From the NCBI RefSeq assembly GCF_001571045.1, contig NZ_BCSV01000002.1, forward strand, positions 434,001 to 498,000: 64,000 nucleotides of DNA. Reading direction: 5' to 3'. Every line of letters starts with the position of its first letter. The stretch's first letter is position 1. The notes under the pieces were generated by a model. It worked only from the letters and a program-made list of their open reading frames with translations. It was not told the DNA's origin and searched no databases. Source of the stretch: Curtobacterium ammoniigenes NBRC 101786. GTDB lineage: Bacteria > Actinomycetota > Actinomycetes > Actinomycetales > Microbacteriaceae. Both the position numbers and the translations under genes were made by a program. This document shows positions 1 to 8,641 of the stretch, piece by piece.

Positions 1-545
1 ACGGTGATCCCGTGTGGTGCGAGGTCCCGCGCTGCGGCTTGGGTCAGCGAGATGACCGCGGCCTTCGACGCGCTGTAGGGAGCGAAGCTCGGAAACCCGG
101 TGCGTCCGGCAATGGAGGCGGTGTTGATGACTTTGCCCCCGCCTCGCTGTGCGATGAACTGACGAGCCGCCTCCTGGATGCCGACGAGCACGCCAACCGC
201 GTTCACCCGCATGATTCGTTCGAAGTTCTCCTCCGTGATGTCGAGGAACGGCATCGGCGCATTCATGCCGGCGTTGTTGAACCAGACGTCGACGCGGCCG
301 AAGCGGTCGACGGTTCTTGCCACAGCCTCCCGGACGGTTCGGCGGTCGGTGACATCGACGCGCACTGCGAGGGAGGCTCCTCCTGCTTCCGCGATCGAGG
401 CGGCCACCGCATCTGCCGCTGCGTCATTCAGGTCCGCGAGAACGACGTTCGCCCCCTCCGCGGCGAGCCCTCGAGCGATCGCCGCCCCGATACCCGACCC
501 GGCTCCGGTGACGACGATGGTCTTGCCTGCGACGCGTCCGCTCAT
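1..545 (-). CDS. SDR family NAD(P)-dependent oxidoreductase (C-terminus cut by window edge)
   Basis: Reading back from an ATG at 545 gives 181 codons before the window ends. The classical short-chain dehydrogenase pattern is clear: nucleotide-binding TGAGSGIG at residues 13-20, Asp38 at the end of strand 2 (favouring NAD over NADP), NNAG at 90-93, Ser144, and the catalytic YSASK at 157-161. The C-terminal substrate loop lies outside the window, so the substrate cannot be guessed. A GAGGGA ribosome site sits about 7 nt before the start. It is divergent from the ketopantoate-reductase-like gene, 78 bp apart, so the two may share a control region. Confidence 0.9.
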   Translation of the reverse strand, partial: MSGRVAGKTIVVTGAGSGIGAAIARGLAAEGANVVLADLNDAAADAVAASIAEAGGASLAVRVDVTDRRTVREAVARTVDRFGRVDVWFNNAGMNAPMPFLDITEENFERIMRVNAVGVLVGIQEAARQFIAQRGGGKVINTASIAGRTGFPSFAPYSASKAAVISLTQAAARDLAPHGIT

Positions 546-623
546 GTTCGCTCCCTCGCGAGATCAATGGGTTCAGTATCACAGAACGCCCGTGTAGTCT
601 CAACGAACGACAAGGAGGTCAGG

Positions 624-1649
624 GTGAGCAAGCGAATCGCGATTCTCGGCAGTGGCGCACAGGGATCCGGCGTCGGAGCGGACATGATCCGGGCGGGCCT
701 GGATGTGACATTCGTGGAGCAGTGGCCGGAGCACGTCGAGGCGATGCGGCGCAACGGCATCGAGGTGCGTCTGCCCCACGAGACCGTGGTCACTCCTGTG
801 CGCGCCATCAACCTCTGCGACGTCGCCGCGCTCAAGGAGCGCTTCGATCTGGTGTTCCTCGTCACCAAGGCCTATGACACGCGATGGTCGTGCGAGCTCA
901 TTGCGTCCGTTCTGGCCGACGACGGACTGGTGGTGGGCCTCCAGAACGGCATGACGATGGACGACATCGCGTCCGTGGTCGGTCCGGAGCGCACGATCGG
1001 CGCGGTCATCGAGATGGCATCGAACATGTTCGAGCCAGGCATCGTCAACCGGGAGAACTCGCCCGAAACGGCGTGGTTCGCCGTCGGCGGCTACGACGAG
1101 CGCACCCGTGATCGGGCGCACGAGGTCTGGGAGGCGCTCCACCACGCCGGAACGGTGGAGATCTCGGATGACATCCGTTCGTCGAAGTGGATGAAACTCG
1201 TCGCGAATGCCGGAGAGCTTGTCCCGTCGGCGATCCTCGACCTCCCACTCGCCGACGCCGCCGCGGTTCCGGGCGTCCGGGACTTCATGGACCGGTGCTG
1301 CCGGGAGGCTGCTGCCGCGACCGTCGCGTCCGGCAGCCGGCTGCGCCCCGTGTTCGGCCTCACCGACGCCGACGTCACCGACGCGGAGACGTACGCGCCC
1401 GCCCTCCTCGACATCGTGCTCGCGCGGTTCTCGTCGCCGACCACGCGCACCACGGTGCTGCAGGACTGGATGAAGGGGCGGCGTGCCGAGGTGCAGGAGA
1501 TCAACGGGTTCGTCGTGCGAACGCTCGCTGCAGCTGGTCAGGACGCGCCCGCGAACGCCCGCACGGTCGAGATCGCACTTCGGATCGAAGCGGGCGAGCT
1601 CCAAGCGCGCCCCGAGAACGCGTCGCTGCTGCTTGACGCTCTCGTGTAG
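624..1649 (+). CDS. Ketopantoate reductase family protein (ApbA/PanE-like)
   Basis: A 341-residue protein with an N-terminal Rossmann fold (ILGSGAQG, residues 7-14), the GLQNG motif near residue 105 and a C-terminal helical domain with a KLVAN segment (Lys191, Asn195) at the family's catalytic Lys-Asn position. Family members reduce 2-dehydropantoate to pantoate with NADPH, but many homologues act on other 2-oxo acids. The usual NPL(T/S)A stretch after the Asn is replaced here by GELVPSA, so a role in pantothenate synthesis is not assured. The GTG start at 624 is chosen because AAGGAGG lies at 612-618; the open frame extends upstream without a plausible start. It is divergent from an SDR, consistent with a small oxidoreductase locus. 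Confidence 0.85.
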   Translation: MSKRIAILGSGAQGSGVGADMIRAGLDVTFVEQWPEHVEAMRRNGIEVRLPHETVVTPVRAINLCDVAALKERFDLVFLVTKAYDTRWSCELIASVLADDGLVVGLQNGMTMDDIASVVGPERTIGAVIEMASNMFEPGIVNRENSPETAWFAVGGYDERTRDRAHEVWEALHHAGTVEISDDIRSSKWMKLVANAGELVPSAILDLPLADAAAVPGVRDFMDRCCREAAAATVASGSRLRPVFGLTDADVTDAETYAPALLDIVLARFSSPTTRTTVLQDWMKGRRAEVQEINGFVVRTLAAAGQDAPANARTVEIALRIEAGELQARPENASLLLDALV

Positions 1650-1670
1650 CTGAGGCAGCGCGCCCGGGCC

Positions 1671-1697
1671 GTCGGTGCCGTCGGTGCCGTCGGTGCC
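1671..1697. repeat. Three perfect 9-bp tandem repeats after a stop codon
   Basis: The unit gtcggtgcc occurs three times without a mismatch, beginning 21 bp after the stop of the ketopantoate-reductase-like gene, in the gap between two convergent genes. A fourth, degenerate copy may follow. It does not encode part of either gene. Confidence 0.9.
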
Positions 1698-1766
1698 GTC
1701 GCGGCAGCCGATGTCGGCCGCCGCTCGGCCAGGTGAACGGCCGCCGGTCGTCGTCGCCGGTTCCGG

Positions 1767-2423
1767 TCAGACGAACTTGCGGACCGTGTTCAGATTCCTG
1801 GTCGTGGTCGTCGCCCGGAACCGAACGCTCGCCGCGCGCTTCGCGAACGGCGTGTCGGTGCTGCGCCCCTTCGGGCAGCGCCAGTAGAGACATCCGTCGC
1901 CGTGCGCGATCTGCTCGCCCTGATTGTCAGCGATGCTTCCTGCAGTGCGAGTCGCCGCGGAGCCGCTCCTCGGCCCGCTGTCCCCGGTCGCGTCGGCAGC
2001 GAGCGCCGCGAGTGCTTCGCGATCACTGCCGAAGACCACGTAGGCGTGATGGTCGTCGTCCTCGGGGAACGGGTACCCCGCGATGATTCGCGAGATGTGC
2101 TCTGCCGACACGAGCACGATGTGCGCGTCGTACCCGAAGCGCTCCGCGAGACCGGACTCGATCCGTTCGGCAAGGGATTGCGCGCTCGGAACGGGCCCGG
2201 TGCCACTGCCGCGTTCGTCAGCACTGCCGCCAGCGTCGCCGTCGCCGTTCCCGGTCCCCCCGGCGTTCCCGGTCACCTCGGCGTCGAACAGCACATTCCC
2301 GGAGGCGAGCACTGTCTTCGCGTCAGGGAACCCCATGCTCGCGAACGCAGCGCGCAGGTCCACGCTCTTCACCGTGACGCCGTTCACGTTCACTCCACGC
2401 AGCAGCGCAACCCAGCCCGTCAT
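1767..2423 (-). CDS. DUF1697 domain-containing protein
   Basis: A 218-residue protein with the family's N-terminal pattern (ALLRGVNVNG, then ASGNVLFD) and its C-terminal signature TTRNLNTVRKF. The function of DUF1697 proteins is unknown; they are small cytosolic proteins. This copy is longer than the usual 170-185 residues because of two low-complexity insertions: a Gly/Asp/Ser/Thr-rich stretch near residues 50-80 and a second near 148-175. The ATG at 2423 begins the conserved region directly; the upstream open frame is not conserved in character. It is convergent with the preceding plus-strand gene. Confidence 0.85.
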   Translation of the reverse strand: MTGWVALLRGVNVNGVTVKSVDLRAAFASMGFPDAKTVLASGNVLFDAEVTGNAGGTGNGDGDAGGSADERGSGTGPVPSAQSLAERIESGLAERFGYDAHIVLVSAEHISRIIAGYPFPEDDDHHAYVVFGSDREALAALAADATGDSGPRSGSAATRTAGSIADNQGEQIAHGDGCLYWRCPKGRSTDTPFAKRAASVRFRATTTTRNLNTVRKFV

Positions 2424-2480
2424 GGCGCAACGGTAGCGGCCGGCCCGGACTCGCGGCTCCTGCTCGTGTAGACGGGAGCC

Positions 2481-2960
2481 ATGACGACCACGAACGGGGC
2501 CGACGGCGGCCCAGACGCAGCGCACCGCATTCCCGACGGCGTCGACCCGGCGACGATCGAGGCGCTCGGCAAACTGTCCGAGGGGCTCGAGGTCATCGAG
2601 CATGCCCGCGGCTACCTCTACGGATTCCATCGGTTCTCCGGCATGGCCGACCTCGCCATCGGGGAGGCTGTGGATCTGTTCCGCAAGGCCGGTCACGACG
2701 ACATCGCGGAGCGTATCCAGCGCGACATCGTCGGGCGGAACGTGATCAACGGCCGCTGGACATTCCAGATCGTCGAGGACTACGACGACAACTACTGGTC
2801 GGCGGTCCGGGACGCAGAGCGCGCGGCGCGAGAGGAACTCGTCGGCGGACGCCGCCACCTCTTCGAGGCGCAGATGAAGGAGGACCGGCGCACGCACGGC
2901 CTCGCGCACCATGAAGCGACACCTGCGGACGTGGGCGAGACGACACCGGACGAGCACTGA
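2481..2960 (+). CDS. Conserved hypothetical protein, 159 aa
   Basis: A soluble, acidic protein that I cannot assign to a named family. It has a helical core at about residues 25-130 containing GLEVIEHARGYLYGFHRF and a Tyr/Asp/Trp-rich segment (EDYDDNYW), and a polar C-terminus. No membrane segment or signal peptide is visible. Codon use matches its neighbours, supporting a real gene. The start is ATG with GGGAG close upstream; a TANNNT-like hexamer (TAGACG) lies 6 nt before the ATG, so a leaderless transcript is also possible. It is divergent from the DUF1697 gene, 57 bp apart. Confidence 0.75.
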   Translation: MTTTNGADGGPDAAHRIPDGVDPATIEALGKLSEGLEVIEHARGYLYGFHRFSGMADLAIGEAVDLFRKAGHDDIAERIQRDIVGRNVINGRWTFQIVEDYDDNYWSAVRDAERAAREELVGGRRHLFEAQMKEDRRTHGLAHHEATPADVGETTPDEH

Positions 2961-3017
2961 GGTGTCCCCCGCATTCCTCTGCTCCTGAACAAATACCGCC
3001 TATATGTCGGTTGCGGC

Positions 3018-3653
3018 GTGCAGGATGGTCAGGTGACCTCCGAGATGGACCGTGACCGGATCGAACGGGCGGTGCGCGAACTCCTCATCGGGATCGGCGA
3101 CGACCCGTCGCGCGCAGGGCTCGTCGACACGCCTCGTCGTGTTGCCGACGCCTACGCCGAGTTCTTCTCCGGCATCGGCGTCGATGCCTCCGTCCTCGTC
3201 CATGACGGCGCCGTGCCGGCCGAATCGGGTGAGATCGGCGACCTCGTGATCGTGCGCGACATCGCCTTCCGCTCCGTGTGCGAGCACCACCTGCTGCCGT
3301 TCCTCGGCACCGCGCAGATCGCGTACGCGCCCGGGGAGCGGATCATCGGGCTGGGCACGCTCGCCCGCGTCGTCGATGCAATCGCTTCGCGCCCGCAGCT
3401 GCAGGAGCGGCTCGGTGAGAGCATTGCGGATGCTGTGCAGCAGGGGCTCGCCGCACGCGGGGTTCTCGTCGTCCTGGATGCCGTGCACGGCTGCGTCACC
3501 ACGCGCGGCGCCCGCCAGACCGGCAGCAGCACGGTCACGCTCGCAGCACGCGGCTCCCTGGCCGAACCACGCGCCCGAGCGGAGGCTGTGGCCCTGATCG
3601 GGGCTCGTCCGAGCGGCGCGCCAGGGACCACCGCCGCCGGGGATGCCGCATGA
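3018..3653 (+). CDS. folE: GTP cyclohydrolase I
   Basis: Converts GTP to 7,8-dihydroneopterin triphosphate, the entry step to folate and other pterins. The zinc and active-site residues are present: CEHH at 88-91 (Cys88, His91) and Cys159 in HGCVTTRG. The Cys-to-Cys spacing of 71 is the same as between Cys110 and Cys181 of the E. coli enzyme. Length is about 211 residues; a 25-residue Gly/Ala/Pro-rich tail follows the catalytic domain. Three in-frame starts are possible (GTG 3018, GTG 3033, ATG 3045) and none has a strong ribosome site, so the N-terminus is uncertain by up to 9 residues. The stop overlaps the next gene's start (ATGA), so it is the first gene of a coupled pterin operon. Confidence 0.93.
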   Translation: MQDGQVTSEMDRDRIERAVRELLIGIGDDPSRAGLVDTPRRVADAYAEFFSGIGVDASVLVHDGAVPAESGEIGDLVIVRDIAFRSVCEHHLLPFLGTAQIAYAPGERIIGLGTLARVVDAIASRPQLQERLGESIADAVQQGLAARGVLVVLDAVHGCVTTRGARQTGSSTVTLAARGSLAEPRARAEAVALIGARPSGAPGTTAAGDAA

Positions 3654-4573
3654 GCGCCGAGCCGGCCGCACCGTCCAGGCTGGCCGAGGGCTGGGTCATT
3701 CCACACCTCATCGCGCCGGAGCGGCGAATCGGCCGCAGGACCATCGATTTCGACCGTCGGATCGCCGTCATGTCGATCGTGAACCGGACCCCCGACTCGT
3801 TCTACGACAAGGGCGCCACGTTTGCGCTCGACCGAGCGGTCGAGGCTGCGGTGCACGCGGCCTCGGAGGGGGCCGACATCGTCGACATCGGCGGCGTGAA
3901 ATTCGCGCCAGGGCCCGAGCTGCCGGCCGATGACGAGATCGAGCGGGTCGTCCCGGTGGTGTCAGCGCTTGCCGCGGAATCCGACGTCATGATCTCCGTC
4001 GACACGTTTCGTCCCGAGGTCGCCGCCGCCGCGATCGCGGCCGGAGCCGGCATCATCAACGACACCACGGGCCTCCGCGACCCGCGCATGGCGGCCGTTG
4101 TCGCTGACAGCGACGCCCAGATCGTCATCACGCACAGCCTCGCCGAACCGCGGACCGAGTATCCGCGCCCCCAGTACCAGGACGTCACCGCCGAGGTCGT
4201 CGCGTTCCTTCGCGAGCGGATCGACCGCGCGCACGCCGCGGGGATCCCGGACGACCGGATCATCACCGACCCCGGTCACGACCTCAACAAGACAACGGTG
4301 CACACGCTCGAACTGACGCGCCACCTGGCCGCGGTCTGTTCGCTCGGATACCCCACGCTCGCCGCGGTCTCCAACAAGGACTTCATCGGGGAGTCCCTCG
4401 GCCGACCCCGCCCGGAGCGGTTGGCCGGCACACTTGCCGCCGCCACGGTCAGTGCCATGCTCGGCGCGCGCATCGTGCGCATGCATGAGACCCGCGAGTC
4501 CGTCGACGCGATGCGCATGGTCGAAGCGATCGCCGGATGGCGGCAGCCCGTCGAAGCGATCCACAACACATGA
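3650..4573 (+). CDS. folP2: Dihydropteroate synthase-like protein, FolP2 type
   Basis: A 307-residue TIM-barrel protein of the pterin-binding family. It carries NRTPDSFYDKG at 45-55, as in mycobacterial FolP2, DTF at 118-120, IINDTTGL at 135-142 and RMHE at 277-280. Two canonical DHPS active-site motifs are changed: the D-I-G-G-E-S-T-R-P-G type loop reads DIGGVKFAPG (79-88), and the S-R-K motif reads SNK (241-243). Mycobacterial FolP2 proteins with the same changes are reported not to act as DHPS, so true dihydropteroate synthesis is doubtful. It overlaps folE and the following reductase gene by 4 bp each, so all three are probably co-translated. Confidence 0.85.
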   Translation: MSAEPAAPSRLAEGWVIPHLIAPERRIGRRTIDFDRRIAVMSIVNRTPDSFYDKGATFALDRAVEAAVHAASEGADIVDIGGVKFAPGPELPADDEIERVVPVVSALAAESDVMISVDTFRPEVAAAAIAAGAGIINDTTGLRDPRMAAVVADSDAQIVITHSLAEPRTEYPRPQYQDVTAEVVAFLRERIDRAHAAGIPDDRIITDPGHDLNKTTVHTLELTRHLAAVCSLGYPTLAAVSNKDFIGESLGRPRPERLAGTLAAATVSAMLGARIVRMHETRESVDAMRMVEAIAGWRQPVEAIHNT

Positions 4574-5328
4574 TCGAGCAGATTGCGCCTCGCTCCGCGC
4601 CGGAGCTCACCGACGACGACATCCTCGAGCTCTACGCCGGCGCGCCGATTCCGCCAAGCGGTCCGCCGCCCGTCCCGTCCAACGGCCGAATCCGCGTCAA
4701 CTTCGTGACGTCGCTCGACGGCTCGGCAACGGTCGACGGGCGTTCCGGATCGCTCGGCGGACCGGCGGACCTCCGCGTGTTCGACCTCTTGCGTCGTCTT
4801 GCCGACGTAGTGCTCGTGGGGGCTGGCACGGTCCGTACCGAGGGCTACGGGCCGATGCGTCTCCACGACGCGGACGTTGTCTGGAGGCGCAACCACGGCC
4901 TCCCGGATCATCCGGTGTTCGCCATCGTGTCCGGCGCGCTCGCGCTCGATCCGACGTCACCGATCTTCACGGAGGCGCCGGTCCGGCCACTCATCCTGAC
5001 CGTGGCGAATGCGCCCGACGGCCCCCGCGCGGCGCTCGATGCCGTCGCCGATGTCATCGACTGCGGCGACACCACCATCGACCCGGCACAGGTCCGCGCC
5101 GCCGTCGTACAGCGCGGTCTGCCGCGGATCCACTGCGAGGGCGGCCCGAGCCTCCTCGGAGCCCTCATCGCCGCAGACGCCGTCGACGAACTGTGCCTGA
5201 GCCTCAGCCCGACACTCGAGGGCGGCGCCGGACCCCGCATCGCCGCCGGCCGTTCCGCCCCGCGAACCCTCCGACTCGCGCATGTGCTGCGCGCCGACGA
5301 CCTCCTCCTGACGCGACACGTGCGCTGA
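4570..5328 (+). CDS. Pyrimidine reductase family protein (RibD C-terminal / DHFR-fold)
   Basis: A 252-residue protein with the dihydrofolate-reductase fold of the RibD C-terminal family: RVNFVTSLDGSATVDGRSG near 42-60, VVLVGAGTVRTEGYG near 87-101 and IHCEGGPSLLGALI near 187-200. RibD reductases act in riboflavin synthesis on a pyrimidine intermediate with NADPH. This one lacks the deaminase half and sits in a folE-folP2 operon, so it may instead reduce a pterin. That is an inference from context. The ATG at 4570 overlaps the stop of folP2 (ATGA) and is preferred to an in-frame ATG 33 nt upstream. A hairpin follows the stop. Confidence 0.85.
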   Translation: MIEQIAPRSAPELTDDDILELYAGAPIPPSGPPPVPSNGRIRVNFVTSLDGSATVDGRSGSLGGPADLRVFDLLRRLADVVLVGAGTVRTEGYGPMRLHDADVVWRRNHGLPDHPVFAIVSGALALDPTSPIFTEAPVRPLILTVANAPDGPRAALDAVADVIDCGDTTIDPAQVRAAVVQRGLPRIHCEGGPSLLGALIAADAVDELCLSLSPTLEGGAGPRIAAGRSAPRTLRLAHVLRADDLLLTRHVR

Positions 5329-5331
5329 CCG

Positions 5332-5364
5332 GAGGAGCGCGCGGCTGAACCGCGTGCGCTCCTC
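5332..5364 (+). terminator. Hairpin after the pterin operon
   Basis: A continuous 12-bp stem (5332-5343 with 5353-5364, one G-U pair in RNA) and a 9-nt loop begin 3 nt after the reductase stop. There is no T-run, so this is terminator-like rather than a classical intrinsic terminator. It overlaps the first unit of a 27-bp tandem repeat. Confidence 0.5.
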
Positions 5365-5419
5365 AGCGCGGCTGAACTGCGTGCGCTCCCAGGCGCGGGT
5401 GAACTGCACGCGCTCCCAG
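5339..5419. repeat. Three imperfect 27-bp tandem repeats
   Basis: Three adjacent copies, 5339-5365, 5366-5392 and 5393-5419, share the frame gcgcgg.tgaac.gc..gcgctcc. A partial fourth copy starts after them. Each unit contains a TGA. The array begins 11 bp after the stop codon of the reductase gene and lies before the DJ-1/PfpI gene. Confidence 0.9.
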
Positions 5420-5521
5420 GCGCAGCGGCCAACACTGGGATCCCGAAGCGGCGGCCCTGTGAAGCCGCGCACATCGAGCGGTGCGACTGAAGGCACCGCG
5501 ACGTCACACGAGGGAGCAACC

Positions 5522-6085
5522 ATGGCTGGACAGATCGACGGAGCGAACATCCTCGTCATCGTGACGAACTACGGCGTCGAACAAGACGAGTTGGTCGTGC
5601 CGGTGGACGAACTGCGCAAGCGCGGCGCAACCGTGACCATCGCCGCGAAGGCCAGCGAGCCCGTGCAAACGCTCGTCGGGGACAAAGACCCGGGCAAGCA
5701 GGTCGACCCGGACATCGCGCTCGACGAGGCCGCGGCGGATGATTTCGACGCGCTCGTGATCCCCGGCGGGACGATCAACGCGGACACGATTCGGCGTGAC
5801 CCGGCCGCCCTCGCCCTGGTGACCGCGTTCGCCGATGCGGGCAAGCCGGTCGCCGCGATCTGCCACGGGCCGTGGACCCTCGTCGAAGCGCAGCTGCTCC
5901 CCGGGCGGACGATCACGTCGTTCCCGTCGCTGCAGACCGATATTCGTAACGCCGGCGCGGAATGGGTCGACCAGGAGGTCCAGGTCGATTCGAGCGGATC
6001 GTTCACCCTGATCACCTCCCGCAACCCCGATGACCTTCCTGCGTTCGTCGACGCGATCGAGCAGGTCGTCGTACCCGCGGCCTGA
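5522..6085 (+). CDS. DJ-1/PfpI family protein (class I glutamine amidotransferase-like)
   Basis: A 187-residue single-domain protein with the nucleophile elbow AICHGPW (Cys114, His115) and an upstream acidic residue in GVEQDEL (residues 18-24) matching the PfpI/YhbO layout. Members include stress-induced deglycase- or protease-like proteins; the actual substrate is not evident. No signal peptide is present, so it should be cytosolic. GAGGGA lies about 6 nt before the ATG. Repeats occupy the upstream gap and the gene appears to be transcribed on its own. Confidence 0.88.
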   Translation: MAGQIDGANILVIVTNYGVEQDELVVPVDELRKRGATVTIAAKASEPVQTLVGDKDPGKQVDPDIALDEAAADDFDALVIPGGTINADTIRRDPAALALVTAFADAGKPVAAICHGPWTLVEAQLLPGRTITSFPSLQTDIRNAGAEWVDQEVQVDSSGSFTLITSRNPDDLPAFVDAIEQVVVPAA

Positions 6086-6203
6086 ACGCAGCCGCGTTCG
6101 CTCACGAGAGCGTGTCGTCCCATACGCTCATTCCTAGGGCGCTCTCGTGGGCTCCCGCCCGGCTGCCTCGTGGCGCTGGGCACTCGGGCGAGGAAGAGAG
6201 CGA

Positions 6204-7043
6204 ATGATGGGCGTGCCTCCCGTGGTCGACGCAGAGTGGTACCGCGAGCATGCAGCCGAGGTGATCCTCGCCGACGTCCGCTGGTACAGCGACGGCCGCG
6301 ATGGGCATCAGGCGTATGCAGCAGCGCACATCCCCGGAGCTGTGTGGATCAGCATCGACGACGACCTCGCAGCCCCCGCCACCGAGGCCGATGGACGCCA
6401 TCCGCTTCCGACGCCGGAGCACTTCGCCGAGGCACTCGGACGTCGCGGCCTCGCCGACGACGTGACGGTGGTCGCCTATGACGACGCGTCCGGATCGATC
6501 GCCGCACGGCTCGTGTGGCTGCTCCGCGTGCTCGGTCAGCCTGCGGCGGTCTTGAACGGGGGTCTCGGCACGTGGTCAGGGGAGCTCGAGAGCGGTGTCG
6601 TCGAGCGTGCGCCCGTGGTCCGACGCGTTCGTCCCTGGCCGCAGGATCGGTTCATCACCGCCGACGCCGTCGATGGAGGTGCCGAGACGGATGTGCTGAT
6701 CGACGCTCGCGCACACGACCGGTACACGGGCGAGGTCGAGTCCCCGCTCGATCCCCGGGCTGGGCACATCCCCGGAGCCGCCAATGTCCCGTGGGCGGCG
6801 AACCTGGACGACGATGGGTTCTTCGCGCCGTCCGCCGAACTCGCCGAACTGTATGGGTCGCGCGGGGTCGACCGGTCGTCGCGGGTAGTGGCGTACTGCG
6901 GCAGCGGCGTGACCGCGTGCACCGACCTGATCGCACTGGAGCGAGCCGGGTTCACGAACACGCGGCTCTACCCGGGGTCGTGGTCCCAGTGGGCGGCAGA
7001 CGCGCGTCGACCGATCGAGACCGGCGCGACGTCCGACGGCTGA
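6204..7043 (+). CDS. Sulfurtransferase, tandem rhodanese domains
   Basis: Two rhodanese domains: residues 8-130 and 150-275. The second holds the catalytic cysteine in YCGSGVTA (Cys232), typical of thiosulfate or mercaptopyruvate sulfurtransferases; the first has AYDDASG at the equivalent loop and is inactive, as is normal for the family. It moves sulfane sulfur from thiosulfate or 3-mercaptopyruvate to cyanide or thiols. The CGSGVTA loop favours a 3-mercaptopyruvate or mixed preference, but this is not decisive. ATG at 6204 or 6207 follows AGGAAGAG; no signal peptide is seen. Confidence 0.92.
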   Translation: MMGVPPVVDAEWYREHAAEVILADVRWYSDGRDGHQAYAAAHIPGAVWISIDDDLAAPATEADGRHPLPTPEHFAEALGRRGLADDVTVVAYDDASGSIAARLVWLLRVLGQPAAVLNGGLGTWSGELESGVVERAPVVRRVRPWPQDRFITADAVDGGAETDVLIDARAHDRYTGEVESPLDPRAGHIPGAANVPWAANLDDDGFFAPSAELAELYGSRGVDRSSRVVAYCGSGVTACTDLIALERAGFTNTRLYPGSWSQWAADARRPIETGATSDG

Positions 7044-7150
7044 CAGTTCGGACGGCGACCGCCTGGTGCTGATCCTCTGGCCGCTGAGCTGCCGCTGCCA
7101 TGTCCGATTTCCGCTCGTGATCGGATCTCCGGTCCAGCACACTTGATCGC

Positions 7151-8641
7151 GTGACCCCCATCGATCAAGCGCAGCACGACGAGCGGTACCGCATCGTCGC
7201 GTCGCGGGATCGTCGCTGGGACGGACAGTTCGTCACTGCCGTGCACTCCACCCGCATCTACTGCCGTCCGAGCTGCCCGGCGCGCACGCCGCGCCCCTCC
7301 GGCGTCACGTTTTATGCGACTGCCGCCGCGGCGCACCTCGCGGGATATCGGGCGTGCAAGCGATGCCTCCCGGAGGCGACGCCGGGAAGCCCTGACTGGA
7401 ACCACCGGGACGACATCGCGGCGCGGGCGATGCGCCTCATCCTCGACGGCGCGGTCGAGCGGGACGGCGTCGACGGCCTCGCTCGGGCGCTCGGGTACTC
7501 GCCGCGCCAGCTGAACCGGGTGCTCACCGAGACCCTCGGCGCCGGTCCGAAGGCGCTCAGCCGCGCCCATCGGGCACAGACGGCGAGAAGCCTGCTCGTG
7601 TCGTCCTCCTTGTCGGTCACGGACGTGGCCTTCGCGTCCGGGTTCGGCAGCGTCCGCCAGTTCACCGACACGATGCGCGACGTGTTCGCGGCGACGCCGA
7701 CTGCGATCCGCGCCAGAGCGGAAGTTCGTCGCGGCCCGGGCGGCGGGCTGCGCGTGCACCTGCCCGCCCGCGCACCGTTCGACGCCGGGGGAGTGTTCGC
7801 CTGGCTTGCGGCGCGGGCGATCCGGGGAGTGGAGCGCGCCTCCGGCGAACGGTATGAGCGCGTCCTGACGTTGCCGGGCGGTCCCGGCTGGTTCGCCGCG
7901 ACCGCTGCCGCGCCGCCCGCGGTAGGCATCGATCTGGAGGCGCGTCTCACCACCCTCGCGGACCTCCCGTCACTGGTCGCCCGCGTTCGGGCGCTGTTCG
8001 ACCTCGACGCGGACCCGATCGCGGTGGACGCCGGCCTCGGTGGGATCCCCGAACTCGCCGAACGCGTGCGCGCGACGCCGGGCATCCGGCTTCCGGGCAC
8101 GGTCGACCCGCATGAGATCGTCCTGCGCGCGCTGGTCGGTCAGCAGGTATCGGTCGCCGCGGCCCGCACCGCGCTCGGTCGACTCGTCGACGAACTCGGC
8201 CGACCCGCTCCCGACGACATCGCGGAGGGGTTCCGACTGGTTCCGGATGCTGCGACGATCGCTGCGGGGGGCGCCGATAATCTCCGAGGTCCGCGCGCCC
8301 GGGCGGCGACGATCGTGCGCGTCGCCGACGCGTTCGCGACGGGCTCCCTGCGGGTGGACCCTGCGACGCCGTTGTCCTCAGCACGTGCGGCGCTGCTCGC
8401 CATCCCGGGAATCGGACCGTGGACCGCCGACTACATCCTCATGCGCGTTCGGCAGCATCCCGACGTGTTCCTCCCCACAGACCTCGGCGTGCAGCGCGGT
8501 GCACAGGCGCTCGGGATCCCGCATGCGCCTCGCGCGCTCTCCGTATGGTCGGAGCGCGCCGCCCCATGGCGCAGCTATCTGACGATGCACCTCTGGCGCG
8601 CAGCGCCGAGCCGACCACCGAGAGCGAGACCAACCGAATGA
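7151..8641 (+). CDS. Ada-AraC-AlkA fusion: methyl-phosphotriester sensor and DNA-3-methyladenine glycosylase II
   Basis: A 496-residue multidomain repair protein. Residues 1-85 are an Ada zinc domain with Cys38, Cys42, Cys69 and Cys72, the same numbering as E. coli Ada, where Cys38 accepts the methyl group from phosphotriesters. Residues 90-185 form an AraC-type HTH. Residues 195-480 are AlkA, with LVGQQVSVAAA, the helix-hairpin-helix GIGPWTADY (420-428) and catalytic Asp444 in FLPTD. It excises alkylated bases and probably activates its own operon after alkylation. It starts with GTG and has no clear ribosome site. Its stop overlaps the ogt start (ATGA), so sensor, glycosylase and alkyltransferase are made together. 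Confidence 0.93.
   Translation: MTPIDQAQHDERYRIVASRDRRWDGQFVTAVHSTRIYCRPSCPARTPRPSGVTFYATAAAAHLAGYRACKRCLPEATPGSPDWNHRDDIAARAMRLILDGAVERDGVDGLARALGYSPRQLNRVLTETLGAGPKALSRAHRAQTARSLLVSSSLSVTDVAFASGFGSVRQFTDTMRDVFAATPTAIRARAEVRRGPGGGLRVHLPARAPFDAGGVFAWLAARAIRGVERASGERYERVLTLPGGPGWFAATAAAPPAVGIDLEARLTTLADLPSLVARVRALFDLDADPIAVDAGLGGIPELAERVRATPGIRLPGTVDPHEIVLRALVGQQVSVAAARTALGRLVDELGRPAPDDIAEGFRLVPDAATIAAGGADNLRGPRARAATIVRVADAFATGSLRVDPATPLSSARAALLAIPGIGPWTADYILMRVRQHPDVFLPTDLGVQRGAQALGIPHAPRALSVWSERAAPWRSYLTMHLWRAAPSRPPRARPTE

Noticed and set aside
5339..5419. CRISPR-like array
   Set aside because: Repeats are directly adjacent with no spacers, and no cas gene is near.
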